Shown: positions 33,705 to 46,329 of the stretch, in pieces
Numbering within the stretch: position 1 is the stretch's first letter
How the letters are laid out: every line of letters starts with the position of its first letter
From: Guyanagaster necrorhizus
Lineage: Eukaryota > Basidiomycota > Agaricomycetes > Agaricales > Physalacriaceae
Assembly: GCF_019112545.1 (NCBI RefSeq)
Contig: NW_025064901.1
Location: 382,164-446,163, forward strand
Length of the DNA: 64,000 nt
Direction: 5' to 3'
Program-made: the position numbers and the translations under genes
The notes under the pieces: model-generated
Databases searched by the model: none
The model's input: only the letters and a program-made list of their open reading frames with translations
Told to the model about the DNA's origin: nothing

Positions 33705-34439
33705 ACAAATTTCGTTATTTTTATATTTTACTACTCGTTGTGTTTGAGCTTAGAAACTTTAGTTCGTTGCCACCATGTTGACTTTGATCTTCATATGTAT
33801 TTCGAGAAACCTCCAAAATTTGGTGATATACACAGGAGCTCGAAGTGCCCGTAGCTTTGGCAAGCTGCCTTACAAATAAATATTCGCGGAACTCGTACTC
33901 GTATACGGTGCTGTGCAAGGTGGCCGCGATCACGAGTACGACCAGATGACTTGCCAGTGTTGGATATTATCTTTAAGGCCCGGCTGCGACCACCGCCAGT
34001 GTTAAAAAGTAGTTTTCAGATCAGGATCTATCATTAGTAATTATATATATATATTGCCGAGTGCTTGAGAATATCTACTGATAGTATTTGGGCCTCAAGA
34101 GCTTTTGACTTTGACGTCGTTGATGAGAGCTTAGCAGAACCCTAATTATTTCTCGGATCGTCGTGGGCCCAATGTCTAGCTGGTATTTGAATTTCTTTCC
34201 GATCCAGCTGGACAGGCAGCGGCCTTCCTGGTCAGGGTATCTCAATGCTCCGGAACTTCACGCAAGTCACTTGCAATGCAATATCCTATCCATTCGCTTA
34301 CATCAAAGCTATTACATTAGTGCACTACTTTCAAAATGCAATCTGTCTATATCGAACTATGTATTCAACCAGTGGTATCTACGACCGCTCAATGAAACCC
34401 AAAAAAAATAATGTTAGGTAAAGAGGCATAACGACTTCA
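33705..34439. other. Intergenic between convergent genes
   Basis: 3' flanks of lanosterol synthase and the multi-span membrane gene. An AT dinucleotide run lies near 34041-34054. No coding frame with protein-like character was seen. Confidence 0.5.
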
Positions 34440-35951
34440 TCACCTCGTAAGCCTGCTCATCTTCTGACTCTCTACATCTGATCTCGAGTCGTCCCACTTG
34501 ACCCCAGGCTCGTCGACATCCTGTTCGCGATTGATCGTAACCTGCACTTCAAGCTCAATACCCTTAGTTGTGACAGCAACGGCTGCTGGACTCTGGTCAT
34601 CGGACCTGCTGTAAGGTGTGCGTCCACTCGATGGCTGATGGTTCTTGTACGACCGCATACCTGCGTCTGATTTCGTGAGATCATTTTACAGGACGTGTAT
34701 GGTTGCACCAACCTCTGGTCTTTATCAGAATGTTTTGTGACATAATCCATGTAAAAGCGATGCCAAGAGTCGCGCTGAAAACGATTTGTTAAAAGCGCAA
34801 TCCACATGGATTCGTAACATGGAGCTTACGCAGCAGCTTGGGCGCTGAGACTAGAGGCCCGGTATAGGATAAGGTTTAGGGTATTCGTTACTATAACGCA
34901 GCATTACATTCGGGTCTATGTGAAGCACTCAACGACCACGTACTAGTAAGGAGTACGATATATCCAAGGCCATCAACAACCATGGCTCTCACTAAGCCAG
35001 TCATACTAAAAGCGGATATTCAACCTTTCGAGTCACCAGAGGGGAGGGCCGAATACTTACGAAGACAATCCTGAGCCGCCAGCTTTGACCAAGAAGTAGG
35101 TGGACAATCCTAAAGTAGTCATATCATAACTGCAAAGGAAGCTCGTCAATTAGTTGCGGTTATCTGTACTATGGGATATGGGACTGACAGCATGGCCCAG
35201 ATGTAGAACATCCAGTTCACCAATTTTGAAGGGTCGTTGCCTGACGTGCAACTGGAGAAAAATCCCATATCAAAATGGATCAATGTCATACATTTAAGTA
35301 CGCACTTTCCGTCCGTTTGAATCATGACCCGGCCATATAAATTTGTGAACCACTCGAGTAAAGTGACTATCACTGTCACGACGACAAGAAAACTTTTGAT
35401 TCGTTGTGAGCGTCGAGAGATGCTGTATGTTCTGTCCGACATGTTAACAAAAAGCCGAAGTACCTATGATATTATAGCATACCGTAGTCCAAGAATTAAC
35501 TGGCATACAGTCATCTGAAGGGCTAGAACCCAATCAATTAATCATTAAGGCTAGGATAAAGTTATCCATACCTTTCAGGACCACAGGGACCATGTAATAT
35601 CTCTGGCATGACTTTTCACCGAAGGAATGTGAAAAATATCCGACGTTGCTAACAATCAGGACCGCGGCACTGATGTAGCGAATAAGGACGAAGAGGACGA
35701 GGCTATAAAGCTGTGGGTCAATGCCCGATTTGACTTGGAACACGAAGATGAACGACTTGGGACGGATCTGCGGCCCTTTATCACGCCAGAATTTGTACTC
35801 CCCTGGAAGAGTTCTGACATAGCTAATGGATGGATAAACGATGAGATGCGTTGATACGAAACATGATTGCCTACTCGTAAGTGCAGATGGCAATGGTCCC
35901 AAGACGGAGAACCGTCTCCATCGACAAGGACTCTACAGCTGTTTCGGACAT
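34440..35951 (-). CDS. Multi-span membrane protein, basidiomycete 7-TM-like family
   Basis: Starts MSETAVESLSMETVLRLGTI AICTYD|YVRTLPGEYKFW. Hydrophobic segments alternate with short loops: LVLFVLIRYISAAVLIVSNV GYFSHSF, ALQMTVCQLILGLRTY, IKSFLVVVTVIVTLLEWFTN LYGR, KLVNWMFYIWAML|YDMTTLGLSTYFLVK and SMTGLVRAMVVDGLGYIVLL. The C-terminal tail is polar (GIELEVQVTINREQDVDEPG) with a stop at 34440. The pattern of an N-terminal TYxYxxxLxxEYxxFW block followed by RY...N resembles the large fungal family of receptor-like proteins annotated as DUF6533 or related. I do not know its ligand or role. Exon borders in the second half are approximate. Confidence 0.65.
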
Positions 35952-36504
35952 GGTGAGATAAGAGAAGGAAGGTGTGTGTATCGATTTGGGACAGTTCAAC
36001 TTAAATAGATTCTAAATCACACCAACAGTGTCAGGAGAGCGCGACCAGGTTTTTCCTTTTGATCTAGGAGGCCAGGCGATCCGATCACAACTGAATCGAG
36101 GCATGTCGTGAAGGCACACGGAACCGTCTAAGGGATAGATGCCAAGAGCTTTACAACGATGAGTGATTTAACATTGACTGACTGCTCCATCAGAAGGTCG
36201 TGAAGCTGTCTATGTTAGCGTGGGCCAGTTTTCTTGTCATAGGCGAACGCTTCACTTCCGGCTGCTGCCCCAGTCCAGGGCTAAAAAGCAGGGGTATGAA
36301 GGTAACAGTTGTGATTAACCTCCCTCCGCTTGATACAGGAACGTTTACTAACCGTGTTATGTAAATATAGATACCCGGCAGTAAAAGAGGGGACCGGTTC
36401 CTGATACGTATCCGGAGGCCGTCACTAGAAACATAACCCCTCTAAGCGAGTCCTCGAACGACAGTATGGCGTCCAATAAAGATTCCCATACACACAGTGC
36501 GATA
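35952..36504. other. Intergenic: promoter of the membrane protein gene
   Basis: Between the membrane gene start and the PQ-loop gene stop. Nothing recognisable apart from ordinary AT/GC-mixed sequence. Confidence 0.45.
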
Positions 36505-37718
36505 TCATTCCTCCGCTAATGTGAGAGCCTGCTCGAGATCATCGTCATCAACTAATACGGTCGGAGGCGGGGCGTTTCCGAAGTAGAGCCGTTGTACGAC
36601 GATAGCTATCAAAACCACATGAAATACGTGACACACTATCAGTCCATTGAGGACCTACCGAAATCGATAGATAGTTGGAAAATAGCACAGACTTTGAACT
36701 GAAGGGGCGACTCTTGAAGGAAGAAGTAGACTGTTCTGGTGATAGTGTAAGGGACGGACTATGATGAAGGTGATATTACGCACTTGAACGTGTCTCCCCC
36801 TGCCCACCCAATTAAGGTTGACATACGGAAGCCATACAACGATCGTTGTTTGAAATTACTTATTGAAGAAGGGGATCAATCGGTGAAACTAAATGATTAC
36901 AGCGAGCGCACCTGATCAGTTGAGGTATAGGTAGAGTACTCTCAAGTCCCAATGCAACGAAACCTAATAGTGAAACGAAGACATCAGAGCGCCCCAAGAT
37001 CAAAAATAAAATGGCCTCTAGTAAACTGTGATTCAACATGAGATATCATTCGTTTAGACGATACAGGGAAGCGTACATGAAACCAGCGAGGAACTCGATG
37101 TATTGAGTATACGTTGACCATTGCCAGAATGAGAATGGCCTGATGGACGTGCCCAAATTCTCTGGGCTGATTGTAGGACGATAGCGGATGCATATGTAAA
37201 GCAGGGCGAGCTATGTCGGGTTGAATACAGAATGTAGGAGATTAGGATGCGAAGGACGGACCTGGGCCAATATCATGAGGACGGATTGTAAAAGAAGGGC
37301 GAGCTCGAAATGATTTCTGTATGGGTGTAAGGATACAGCCGCAAAGAGGGAAGCAGAAGAAGCATACCCCAGCCAGAAGAAGCATCGTGTGATGTTGGCC
37401 AACAACCTGGGTATCGAGAAGACGGTCAGGGACTAGACGGTATCGAGAAGAGGCTGGTAACAGACAGAATCGCGCAAACGTCACGAGAAAATCCGGTTGC
37501 GTCCCTAGAAACGAGTTGGAATTGATGAGACGATGGATGTATGTGTGCAAGGACACACTGACTGTCTACGGACGATTGAAACTGCCTGGTCTGCGTAGAC
37601 CTAACGTCAAGTGTCAATCAGCAAAGATTCATAGTGGTGAAAATGAGCAGCAAGATACCAAAGGAGGACCGACAGCCATGCCAATGGAAGCGGCGGTAGA
37701 GAGCCATGAGGGAGACAT
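36505..37718 (-). CDS. PQ-loop repeat membrane protein (Any1/SLC66A2-like)
   Basis: Starts MSPSWLSTAASIGMAVGPPL at 37718. Exons then give VYADQAVSIVRRQSRDATGF SRDVCAILL, ANITRCFFWLGYRFELALLL QSVLMILAQLA, YICIRYRPTI, RPFSFWQWSTYTQYIEFLAG and, at the end, AIVVQRLYFGNAPPPTVLVD DDDLEQALTLAEE with TGA at 36505. SIVRR..SRDATGFS is the first PQ-loop-type repeat, and the NITRCFFW/GxRFE block is typical of Any1 (YMR010w) and human PQLC1/SLC66A2. In yeast Any1 opposes phospholipid flippases at the Golgi and endosomes; the same role here is inference. Six or seven membrane spans. Start is 260 bases from the divergent MFS gene. Confidence 0.8.
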
Positions 37719-37977
37719 TGCGGTCACTGGTTGGGAGTGGGTGGTGGGTGGGTGTATGGTGGTGTTTGCCAACGACGTCTTCCAACCCGATAGTATCGCG
37801 CAGGTTTGACATCCAAGTTTGCCTATCATGAGTTTCAAATGACCCCTCTTCGCACACTTGTCGGCGACCACCCGAGTCATCAGACGGAACTTCCGGTTCA
37901 TTATTGCCTTCAAATTTGCCTGAAATACTGGGGTCCGCAAGTGCCGCTTCTCCATTCTTTCTTTCCCTCTTATCATC

Positions 37978-39766
37978 ATGATTGCTACGAATGTCGACGA
38001 GGAGTCTCCATTGCTCCATCCCCAGCACAAGCCAAAACGCACTCCTCTTCCCTGGTTCCAATTCTGCATTGTCTTGGTCCTCCAGCTTGCAGAGCCTCTC
38101 ACATCCCAAGTTATCTTTCCCTTTGCCCCCCAAGTAAGGATCCTTATCTCTCATCTTCAATTTTCCTTAACCTCTTCTTCAGCTCATTCGAGACATTGGG
38201 ATTACCCATGGCGACGAAACGAAAGTCGGATATTATGTGGGGGTCATGGCAAGTGGAACGCTTCTCGTCTTCTAACATTCCTGCGACTCACAATTTACCA
38301 GCAATCTCTTTTCTTTTTGACCCAATCGATGACCGTACTCCATTGGAGTCGTATCTCCGACCGTGTTGGACGCAAGCCCGTCATCCTGACTGGGCTTTTT
38401 GGTCTCTGCATTTCGATGTCCTGCTTCGGTCTCTCTAAGACCTTCTGGGGTCTTGTTTTGAGCCGCTCTCTCAACGGTGCTTTGAGTATGTCCTTCCCAC
38501 GTGAGGGCCTCTTCTTCTTCTGACCTCGCCGTTACGTTGTAGACGGCAACATTGGCGTTATAAAAAGGTCCTTTCCGTATCCAACTCCGAGTGTCGTTAC
38601 CTCTGACATGTCACAGTATGATGGCGGAAATGACTGATGCGACAAACATATCCCAAGTGCGTCTCTTTCTCAACCCATCTCCTCCATCTCTGACTTATTT
38701 CTCGTCAAGGCATACGCTTACCTTCCGATTGTAAGTGTTAGAAGAGTGTTGATTAGAACAAATACCCAGAAACTGATCTCCCATTAGTCCTGGTGCACGG
38801 GTGCTACATTGGGACCCATCATCGGAGGAGCTCTCTCTCGCCCGGCAGAGCAATTCCCCAGCCTCTTCGGCCACTCTGACTTTTTGAAGGCGTATCCCTA
38901 TTTCCTTCCCTGTGCCGTCCCAGCATGCTTCTCTGCAGTCGCATGGCTCATCACATACACCTATCTCAATGAAACTGTCAAACACCCGCAACCCGTCTCC
39001 AGTCTTTTCTTCAAGTCGTTGGACAATCAGGATACCAATAAGACGACACCTGACTTAAGTGACGATGAGAAACCTGTCCCCATGCGATCCCTCCTCATTC
39101 CACGAGTTCTCATCGCTGGTGCCAATTATGCATGTCTGTCTTTGGTTGAGATCGCCTTCAAAGCTATTCAACCTGTCTTCATGTCGATGCCAGTGGAACT
39201 TGGAGGACTCGGGCTATCTCCTGCATTCATTGGGAACATCCTCTCCGCGTTCGGCATCTTCAACGGTCTGTTCCAGATCTTCTTTTTTGCCCGAATCAAT
39301 GACTCCCTGGGCTCCAAGACTACTTTCCTTATCGGGATTGCGTCATCGATTCCAGTGTTTGTGTCATTCCCCGTTATTAGCACCTTGGTGAAGGCAGATG
39401 GGTTATGTACGCTGGTATGGGTTGTTCTTGCCGTCCAAATAGTATCATCAATCGTCATTAGCTTATCGTATGGTGCGTTCAGTATCTCTTTTCCGTGTCA
39501 CAATTCCGTAATTACCGTCTTACTCAGGTGCTATCTTCATTTATATTGCTGCCGCCTCGCCGAATCGAGCGTCATTGGGTGCAACAAATGGGCTTTGTCA
39601 AATGGCAGTCAGCATTTGCAGGGCCATCGGGCCCGCTGCTGCCAATTCACTCTTTTCCCTTTCTTTGAAGCAGAGCTTTTTAGGAGGTTATATGGTTTAT
39701 TACGTCCTGCTTGCGACGGTATGTGCGTCACTGGTGGTTGCTTCATTCTTGCCACGTCGGTTGTAG
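37978..39766 (+). CDS. Major facilitator superfamily transporter (DHA1/ZIFL-like)
   Basis: Starts MIATNVDEESPLLHPQHKPK, an acidic dileucine-type head, then PWFQFCIVLVLQLAEPLTSQ VIFPFAPQ|LIRDIGITHGDETKVGYYVG. The loop 2-3 motif A is WSRISDRVGRKPVILTGLFG and motif C-like RSLNGALNGNIGVIKSMMAE follows. Next come CTGATLGPIIGGALSRPAEQ FPSLFG, a long charged central loop (SLDNQDTNKTTPDLSDDEKP) and the second six-helix bundle up to MVYYVLLATVCASLVVASFL PRRL. Twelve spans, about 500 residues. GPxxGGxLxxPaxxfP is typical of the ZIFL/Tpo-like fungal drug:H+ antiporter group. The substrate cannot be told from sequence. Confidence 0.88.
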
Positions 39767-40844
39767 TTTTGGGGAAATAACGACTCGTAGACATGAAAAA
39801 GCAGATGAAAATAGAATCTGCCTTAATATTTTTCTCCCTTTTCTTATCTTGATTGATTCTACTCACATTCTGTGAAGCCCAGCGCCATTCGGAAATGGTT
39901 AGCTCTGCTGTTGGGCCTTTCTCCTAGTTCTCACGCGTATTCGGTAAGTTTTATATTCTGTGGCGGACAACATTGAGCATCCCAGGCACTATAACGAAAC
40001 TTCTATCGCTTGTGATTTCATCTCGGCGAGATGGTGCCCTAACCTGTGACATGGCATCTTTTCGGTGAGGCTCCGCTTTGAGAAGAATTCACGGTGATAA
40101 TGCTTTTCACTCAGGGAGGCTTTCTAATTTTCGCACATAATCGGGGTAGGAAGCAAAGAACCCTGGTACGATTTGATGAGTACATGTACAGTAGACGTCC
40201 CGCATTGCATAGAATAAAACGATTCTTTCTTCCGTGACATAGTATATATTGACACCGCTCATAATGAGTCGCATATGGGAAAACGTCAATTCCGATAACT
40301 TGCCTATCTCATTGCAAAAGAGGTTGCCTCGTTTCCAGGCGTTGCTATTTGTCCCCTGCGGTAGATTTAAACCATGGACCAGCTCAGGAGGCTATAAAAA
40401 TAGTCTATAGTGAAAGAGAAGCTATTAGGACACGAAAACAACGATATTTGAATCAATGCTTCTCTTTTTCCGTGGATTTCAAAATGCATCTGCTCATAAG
40501 TCCTCGGCGGTGATAGCTTTCGGAACCAATGTAGAAACAGCGTATTGACCAGCGTCGGGTCTGCCAGTCACAAGTCAAAGGCATCAGAAGACTATACATT
40601 AGACAAGAAGAAAGAACTCGAGCTGACACCCTGTAATGAACTTTGGAGTTTAATACCACAATATGTTACCAGTGTAGGTTGACAGCTTTAGTCAGGCTAG
40701 GCTGGAGGCAACATAAGATAGCGAAGACTATTTCGGGCCCGGAGTCATACAAGGTTCGGCGTTATTGTCAACACTGTCAACAAGGTTCTCCAGTTGTGTC
40801 GGACAATACTTTGACATTATTGTATGCTCCCAGTTTAACGAAAA
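39767..40844. other. Intergenic, no gene seen
   Basis: 3' side of the MFS gene. Only short, non-protein-like frames on both strands. Confidence 0.45.
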
Positions 40845-41574
40845 TTATGTGACGCACAAACCCAATAATCTGTCGTAGACATGCGGAAATGAGCGAGAAA
40901 TGGGACTCATGATGACAGAGCATGGAGACTGATGTGCTTCGATGAATGCTTCCGCCACGAACATTGTGCTCACTGTGAATGTCAAGAACGTTTCCCCGGT
41001 AGCGAGAACCTCCCAGGGACCTATTGCCCATCCTCCGATGGGTGCCGTTACGAGTTGCCCGCAATTGATGTATTTTGGAAACAACGATGTGAGATAATTA
41101 GCGGCGCTGACAGCGATTGCGTGATGTTTGATCCAGCCCCTGGTGCGAGTGGCGTCGGCATTGGCTCGCAAGAGAAAGATGGACAAGCGTCTACGGTGAT
41201 TCATCCGATTACGCAAAACCAAACAGCAGTTCGGTTATCCCATTGTGAAAGGACGTCAAAGGAACTCCAGAGGCCTCCGTAGATGACTTGGTTCCCATAA
41301 TCCCACATTTGCATCTAGGTATACGAACTTTGTCCCGATAAGCATCGTCAATGGAGGCGTAGTATGGCGACGAAACAAGAGAGACAGGCTGACGTGTATG
41401 CACTTCTGATAATGTTGATTTCTGTGAAATAAAGGGACTCGCCACTGAGAGCGTTGTGCACCAGATAGCCTGTTGATGAAAATAGGCATAGACATGTCAA
41501 TGTGCGGGGAAGCTTAAATATATATATATATATATACCCATCATACCGAACGATCCTGCAGGTAGAGTCGTCAT
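40845..41574 (-). pseudogene. Coding-like but broken minus-strand stretch, unidentified
   Basis: Several minus-strand segments have protein-like composition but do not join into one frame. After an ATG at 41574 (MTTLPAGSFGM) and a possible intron containing an AT repeat, there is GYLVHNALSGESLYFTEINI. In another frame follows MWDYGNQVIYGGLWSSFDVL, and then ANADATRTRGWIKHHAIAVS and INCGQLVTAPIGGWAIGPWE. It could be an intron-rich membrane protein that I could not assemble, or a decayed gene. No family recognised. Confidence 0.2.
41517..41536. repeat. (AT)n microsatellite
   Basis: About ten uninterrupted AT units within the unresolved minus-strand region. Confidence 0.9.
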
Positions 41575-42722
41575 CTTCGCAACAAAGAATAATGCAATAC
41601 GGTATGGAGAGCTAAAAATGTAGATAAGTCTCTTACGCACTTGACAAAGAAACCTTACATGCAGAGGAACTCTAGTTCGATGACGAGCGTAGGGGGAGCA
41701 AGAACACACATTTCTATTAGTTATATCGGCCGACCCGTGGTATGGAGTACGAGTCAAAAGTTAACGATTATTCGACGAAGGACGTGCTACCCCCGGCCAA
41801 CCCCAACCTTGGGACGGGCCGATCTCGGATCTGAATCATCCGAGTTCCTTACGAACGCAGCAGAACAGTAAACTATTCAAATAGCCTGAGAGACTACGCT
41901 CTTTTGGATACATGAGAGGATGGAAAGCATGATGGTCAGAAGACAACAAGACTTAGATATCGATGCGGAGAGATGACCCTTGTGCATCGGTAAAACCCGA
42001 ACAGCAGAGGTAATACTTACTGAGCGCAAGCAAGGAAACCGAAAAGCGAGACAATCATTCTTTATACGTATTAAAACAATATTTTAAAGTTCCAGAGCGA
42101 TACAGGAAGAAATGAAAGAGATACAACACGACAGAGCCTCAACGCGAAGAAATGTTATCGGGGAACGCACGCTTTGCAGGTCTTTGGCGCACCGCAGTCA
42201 ATTCTACTCGCAGCGCTCGCAATCACCAGCAAATTATCGTCATATAACATTAAGAGTGACATGCACTCCTTGCACGGTATCCCGTATATATGTCTATTAT
42301 AACGATAGCCATATCTAACTATTTTTGTAGTGTCAGTCATTGCTACAACTTACCGTTCTCTTTCCTCAAAATTCCACGACTGGACTCGAGGAGTCAGTGT
42401 ACAAGAAAATGAATGCAGGAGAACATACGCAGATGTTGTCAAAAGCAAAATTGGAGTAGCAATATTCGAAACTTGAATAAACAGCTTTACTTGGAGGAAA
42501 TTCGAGTTCGACTCAAAGACGATGACGTCATCGGATGTATGTTGCTGTTTATCTGAAATGGATGTAGCGCGCTCCACGTTGTCCATTGTTGATTCTTTTC
42601 TCTATCATTAATTCGACCCTCCGGGGGACATAGACCAACTTTCTTTTTGATTTCCTTCTTAATTCACGACCGATACGCGTTTCTGTTGTTGAAGCTTCGA
42701 CTTCCAGGCTGCAGCAGCGTTC
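41575..42722. other. Intergenic: upstream of the GDP-mannose transporter
   Basis: No convincing gene. It must hold the transporter promoter. Small frames on both strands have no family resemblance. Confidence 0.45.
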
Positions 42723-44257
42723 ATGTCCGGAAAATCCGAGGACAGGTTGGAGCGAGACGTGGTTGAGATGAGAAAATCCATTGCCAATGGCGGTGCCAGT
42801 GAAGGAAGACACGCATCTTCAAGTGTGTTATTTTCTTTCTTTCAACCCGTCTGGCTCATCTGTGTTTTGTAGTTCCGCCTATAGTTTGCTATTGTTGCGC
42901 CTCCATTGTTATGACCCTCGTGAACAAGGTCCGTTGGCCAAGTTTTCTTGAATAACTGACTCTGAGGGAAATGATAGTTTGTCGTGTCAGGCGCAAACTT
43001 TTCGATGAACTTCTTGCTCCTCTGTATTCAATCGACTGTGTGTGTCGCATGCGTCACTGTTGTAAAAAAACTCGGAATTATTTCCTTTCGGGCATTTGAT
43101 ATGCAAGATGTGAAGGCGTGGTTTCCTATCAGCTTCATGCTTGTCTTTGTCATATACACGGGTTCAAAGAGCTTGGTGAGGTAGAACAAGAGACACTGAA
43201 ATCTTTTCCTAACTTGGGCGTTCAAGCAATACCTCTCGATCCCAGTGTATACTATCTTCAAGAATTTGACGATCATACTCATCGTAAGGACCACAAGGGT
43301 TTGTTATTATCTGTCTGACATTCTCGCTAGGCGTATGGCGAAGTTCTCTGGTTTGGGGGACGGGTATCTGGGTTGACTTTTGTCTCGTTTATATTCATGG
43401 TAAGTCCTGTCCCCCCCCCCCACGTTTTGAATCTATCCAACGCCTGTTTATAAAGGTCATATCCTCCATAATAGCTGCTTGGTCTGACATCTCTATGGCC
43501 ATGGAAGATGCTACATCTATGGGGTTCAATGACGTTACCTTGGAGAACTTAAGGTCGATGACCGGCGCCGTACAGCATCTGAACATTGGTTACTTTTGGA
43601 TGCTGGTAAACTGTTTAACGAGCGCGGCCTATGTAAGCACATTATTCCCAAACCACATATCACGAGTTATCAGTGTCTATCCAGGTCCTCACGATGCGCA
43701 AAAAAATTAAAGTAACGGGCTTCTCCGACTGGGATTCTATGTTCTATTCCAATCTTTTGTCAATACCAGTCCTCTTAGTTTTCTCTATGATCGTGGAGGA
43801 TTGGGGCTCCGAAAGTCTCGCTCGTAACTTGTGAGCCCACTAACACCACGTATGTATGACTGACATCCAGTTTTTGATAGTCCAGCAGATACACGGCACA
43901 TCCTGTTACTGGCCATTGCATTTTCGGGCGCGGCTGCCGTTGGCATCTCGTTTACTACTGCCTGGTGTATCAGAACGACCAGTAGTACGACCTACAGGTG
44001 AAGATCTCTTCCTTTGAGCGTGATGCTTTATGCTCATATAACATGTCAACAGTATGGTGGGAGCTCTGAACAAACTCCCTGTTGCAGCTTCTGGGATGTT
44101 ATTCTTCGGAGACCCTGTGACGTTAGGATCTACATCGGCCATTGGTGTAGGATTTTTTGCTGGTGTCCTTTATGCGGTGGCGAAGAACAACCAGAAGAAG
44201 GCAGAGGTTCGAGGACAAGGTGATTCGGTCATTCCTTTAACCAACCGCAAACCGTGA
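42723..44257 (+). CDS. VRG4: Golgi GDP-mannose transporter
   Basis: Starts [20 protein letters not shown] and enters the first span after an intron with [19 protein letters not shown]. Further blocks are [108 protein letters not shown] and the nucleotide-sugar signature [20 protein letters not shown]. The end is [12 protein letters not shown] with a stop at 44255. [13 protein letters not shown] and GALNK are the GDP-mannose recognition motifs of Vrg4. It brings GDP-mannose into the Golgi for mannan and glycolipid synthesis. About nine introns. Confidence 0.95.
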
Positions 44258-46329
44258 TTGGGTGGCAAGATACGCTACGCATGCCCTGTAAGGGTAGGAC
44301 ACTTCTGCAATCCATCGTTATAGCGTCGGTGGAGACATAGACCTACATAGTATTTATTTTGGAATCCATCGGTAAATGTCTTGCCACGACTTTTTCTCTA
44401 ATGCAGGCTCATGCACAGCAATCATATGTTGAGAGTAACGAGCCACGACTGTAGGTATAGCCATCAGGACTCTAAACTTAGAACTAGTTACCGGTACAGT
44501 AAATTTTCGCCGTCTTCACGGCCACACATCTTAGTGACCTACTGCCTGCTAAGATGTGAGTACTATACATTATTCTTCACCTTTACTTTACTGATTTGCA
44601 GTAGATACATTCTCCCTACAGCTTGATCCCCACCATGTCCCTTCTTAAGCCCTGGTCCACTGCCAATATCATAATCAACATGTTCTCTAGAACAACTTCG
44701 AGTTGAGCTGTTTGACGATGTGAATAGCCCTAGCTCAGCATCCCTTGTGGTTGAAAAGTCTTCCACCCTAGTCTGAACATTCATCTGCGTGTTTCAAACC
44801 TCGTCAGAATAATAAAGACAACAGATATTGACTATCATCGTCAAATGGCAGTGTTGTATCTAGTGTTCAAGTGTGCCGTCTTGGTCACCTCGGATACTCA
44901 GCATGTAGTTGAGCAACTTGAACAGATAACGAGGGACATACGCATTTCTTAAGGGACAACAAGGATATGGGAGGATGACCTTCGTGTTTCGGAAGAGCAG
45001 ATCTCTACCCCCCTGCTGCGAAGAGAACCAACAGCATTTTGACGAGAACAGAATGTCATCTAGATATTTAACACATGTCTCAAGCTAGGTTACAATTCAA
45101 CTTATTCCGTGAAGCAAGACCCAGGAGATTCAAATTGGGATGGTAAATGTGGTGGTAGATACCGGAAATATTGAGGTTATGGAGCCATATAGCGTGTGCA
45201 TGTGACCGTTATTGCAGAAATGAATATCACTCGCTCCATGAAAAGTGCCCTGTAAGGTATCGTACGTGAGCCTGAAAATAAGAATGACGTGTAACTGCCG
45301 TAGCCAATAACAACCCAGTCAAAATTTGCGCTCCGGATGGAGCCAACAACTGGTACCTGCAGGTCCTTGCTTCAAACTCCTTCGTGCAAGAGAATTTAGG
45401 GGCTTCGCATATGCCTGATCCCTATCCCAAGATAGTCAACAATGGCTAGGGATAATGGGGCTGCAGGGATGCGACCCCGCTTTTGCAAATCAGTCGCAGG
45501 AATCACCGAGGATGTGTGCGGGAGCAGCGAGCTTTTGCAACATGCTGAGCTGTGCGTCTGAAAAACAAGGGAAAGAAAGGACCCCTCGATACCACCGCTG
45601 AGAAATTCAAATGCAAAGTAAAGAAGAAAATACAAGGCATTGAAGAAAGATCAAATGCTAAGTGCCGGTGGTGGTCCGGAGTTGCATGGATTTAGAAGCA
45701 GTTCGAGATAGCACGTGGAGATGTGTGTAATGTCAGGAAAGGATAACATTGTACTGGGCGCTCGCTGCATTCTGGGAGTCATTGTAAAGGCAGTTTTCTT
45801 GTATAAAAGATGCTATTGAGGAGGAAGGTCTTGGCTCGCAACGATATCCTTCTTCCTCAGTCAAGAAGTCCAGAGACACGTCGAGGAATTTGAATGGGTG
45901 ACTGTTTTCTGATACGAATGGAAGCCGGCGTGAGGGAATAAGGGATTGGCCTGTTTTGGACGCACAAGGCAGTGGCTAGATTTGGAAGGACCCTGATATC
46001 TGTTAGATCTTGGAACTGTGTGACTAGAGGCTGCAAAGACCAAGACCAGCAGAGAATTAGGATGCTATTGGCAGGAGAACCCTTAGCGAATATGTGTAAA
46101 TTTCCTTGGAAATGTTTTCGTTTAGATCGAGTGTTGATCGGGGAGATCGAGGAAGGAGATGCCGAATGATGCCGAAGTAGATCAAGTAAGTATCCGGGGG
46201 TCTGATGTCAGGCAAGAGAAGGTATAAAGGGCTGAGAACAATTGGATTCGTTGATCCCCCAATTCGTGTGAGCCCTCACCCATTTACGCCCATCTTTTTA
46301 CCTTCTTTCTGTTACCTTCCCTTGACAGC
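44258..46329. other. Long gene-free region upstream of the HMG-box gene
   Basis: About 2.07 kb with no protein-like frame on either strand. A TATAAAG lies at 46223-46229, 101 bases before the HMG-box start codon. The length is unusual for this compact window and suggests a long regulatory region or an undetected non-coding transcript. Confidence 0.5.
46223..46229 (+). promoter_or_regulatory. TATA box candidate for the HMG-box gene
   Basis: TATAAAG in context AAGGTATAAAGGGCTG, about 100 bases upstream of the start codon and followed by a pyrimidine-rich stretch (46290-46325) typical of fungal transcription starts. Confidence 0.45.
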
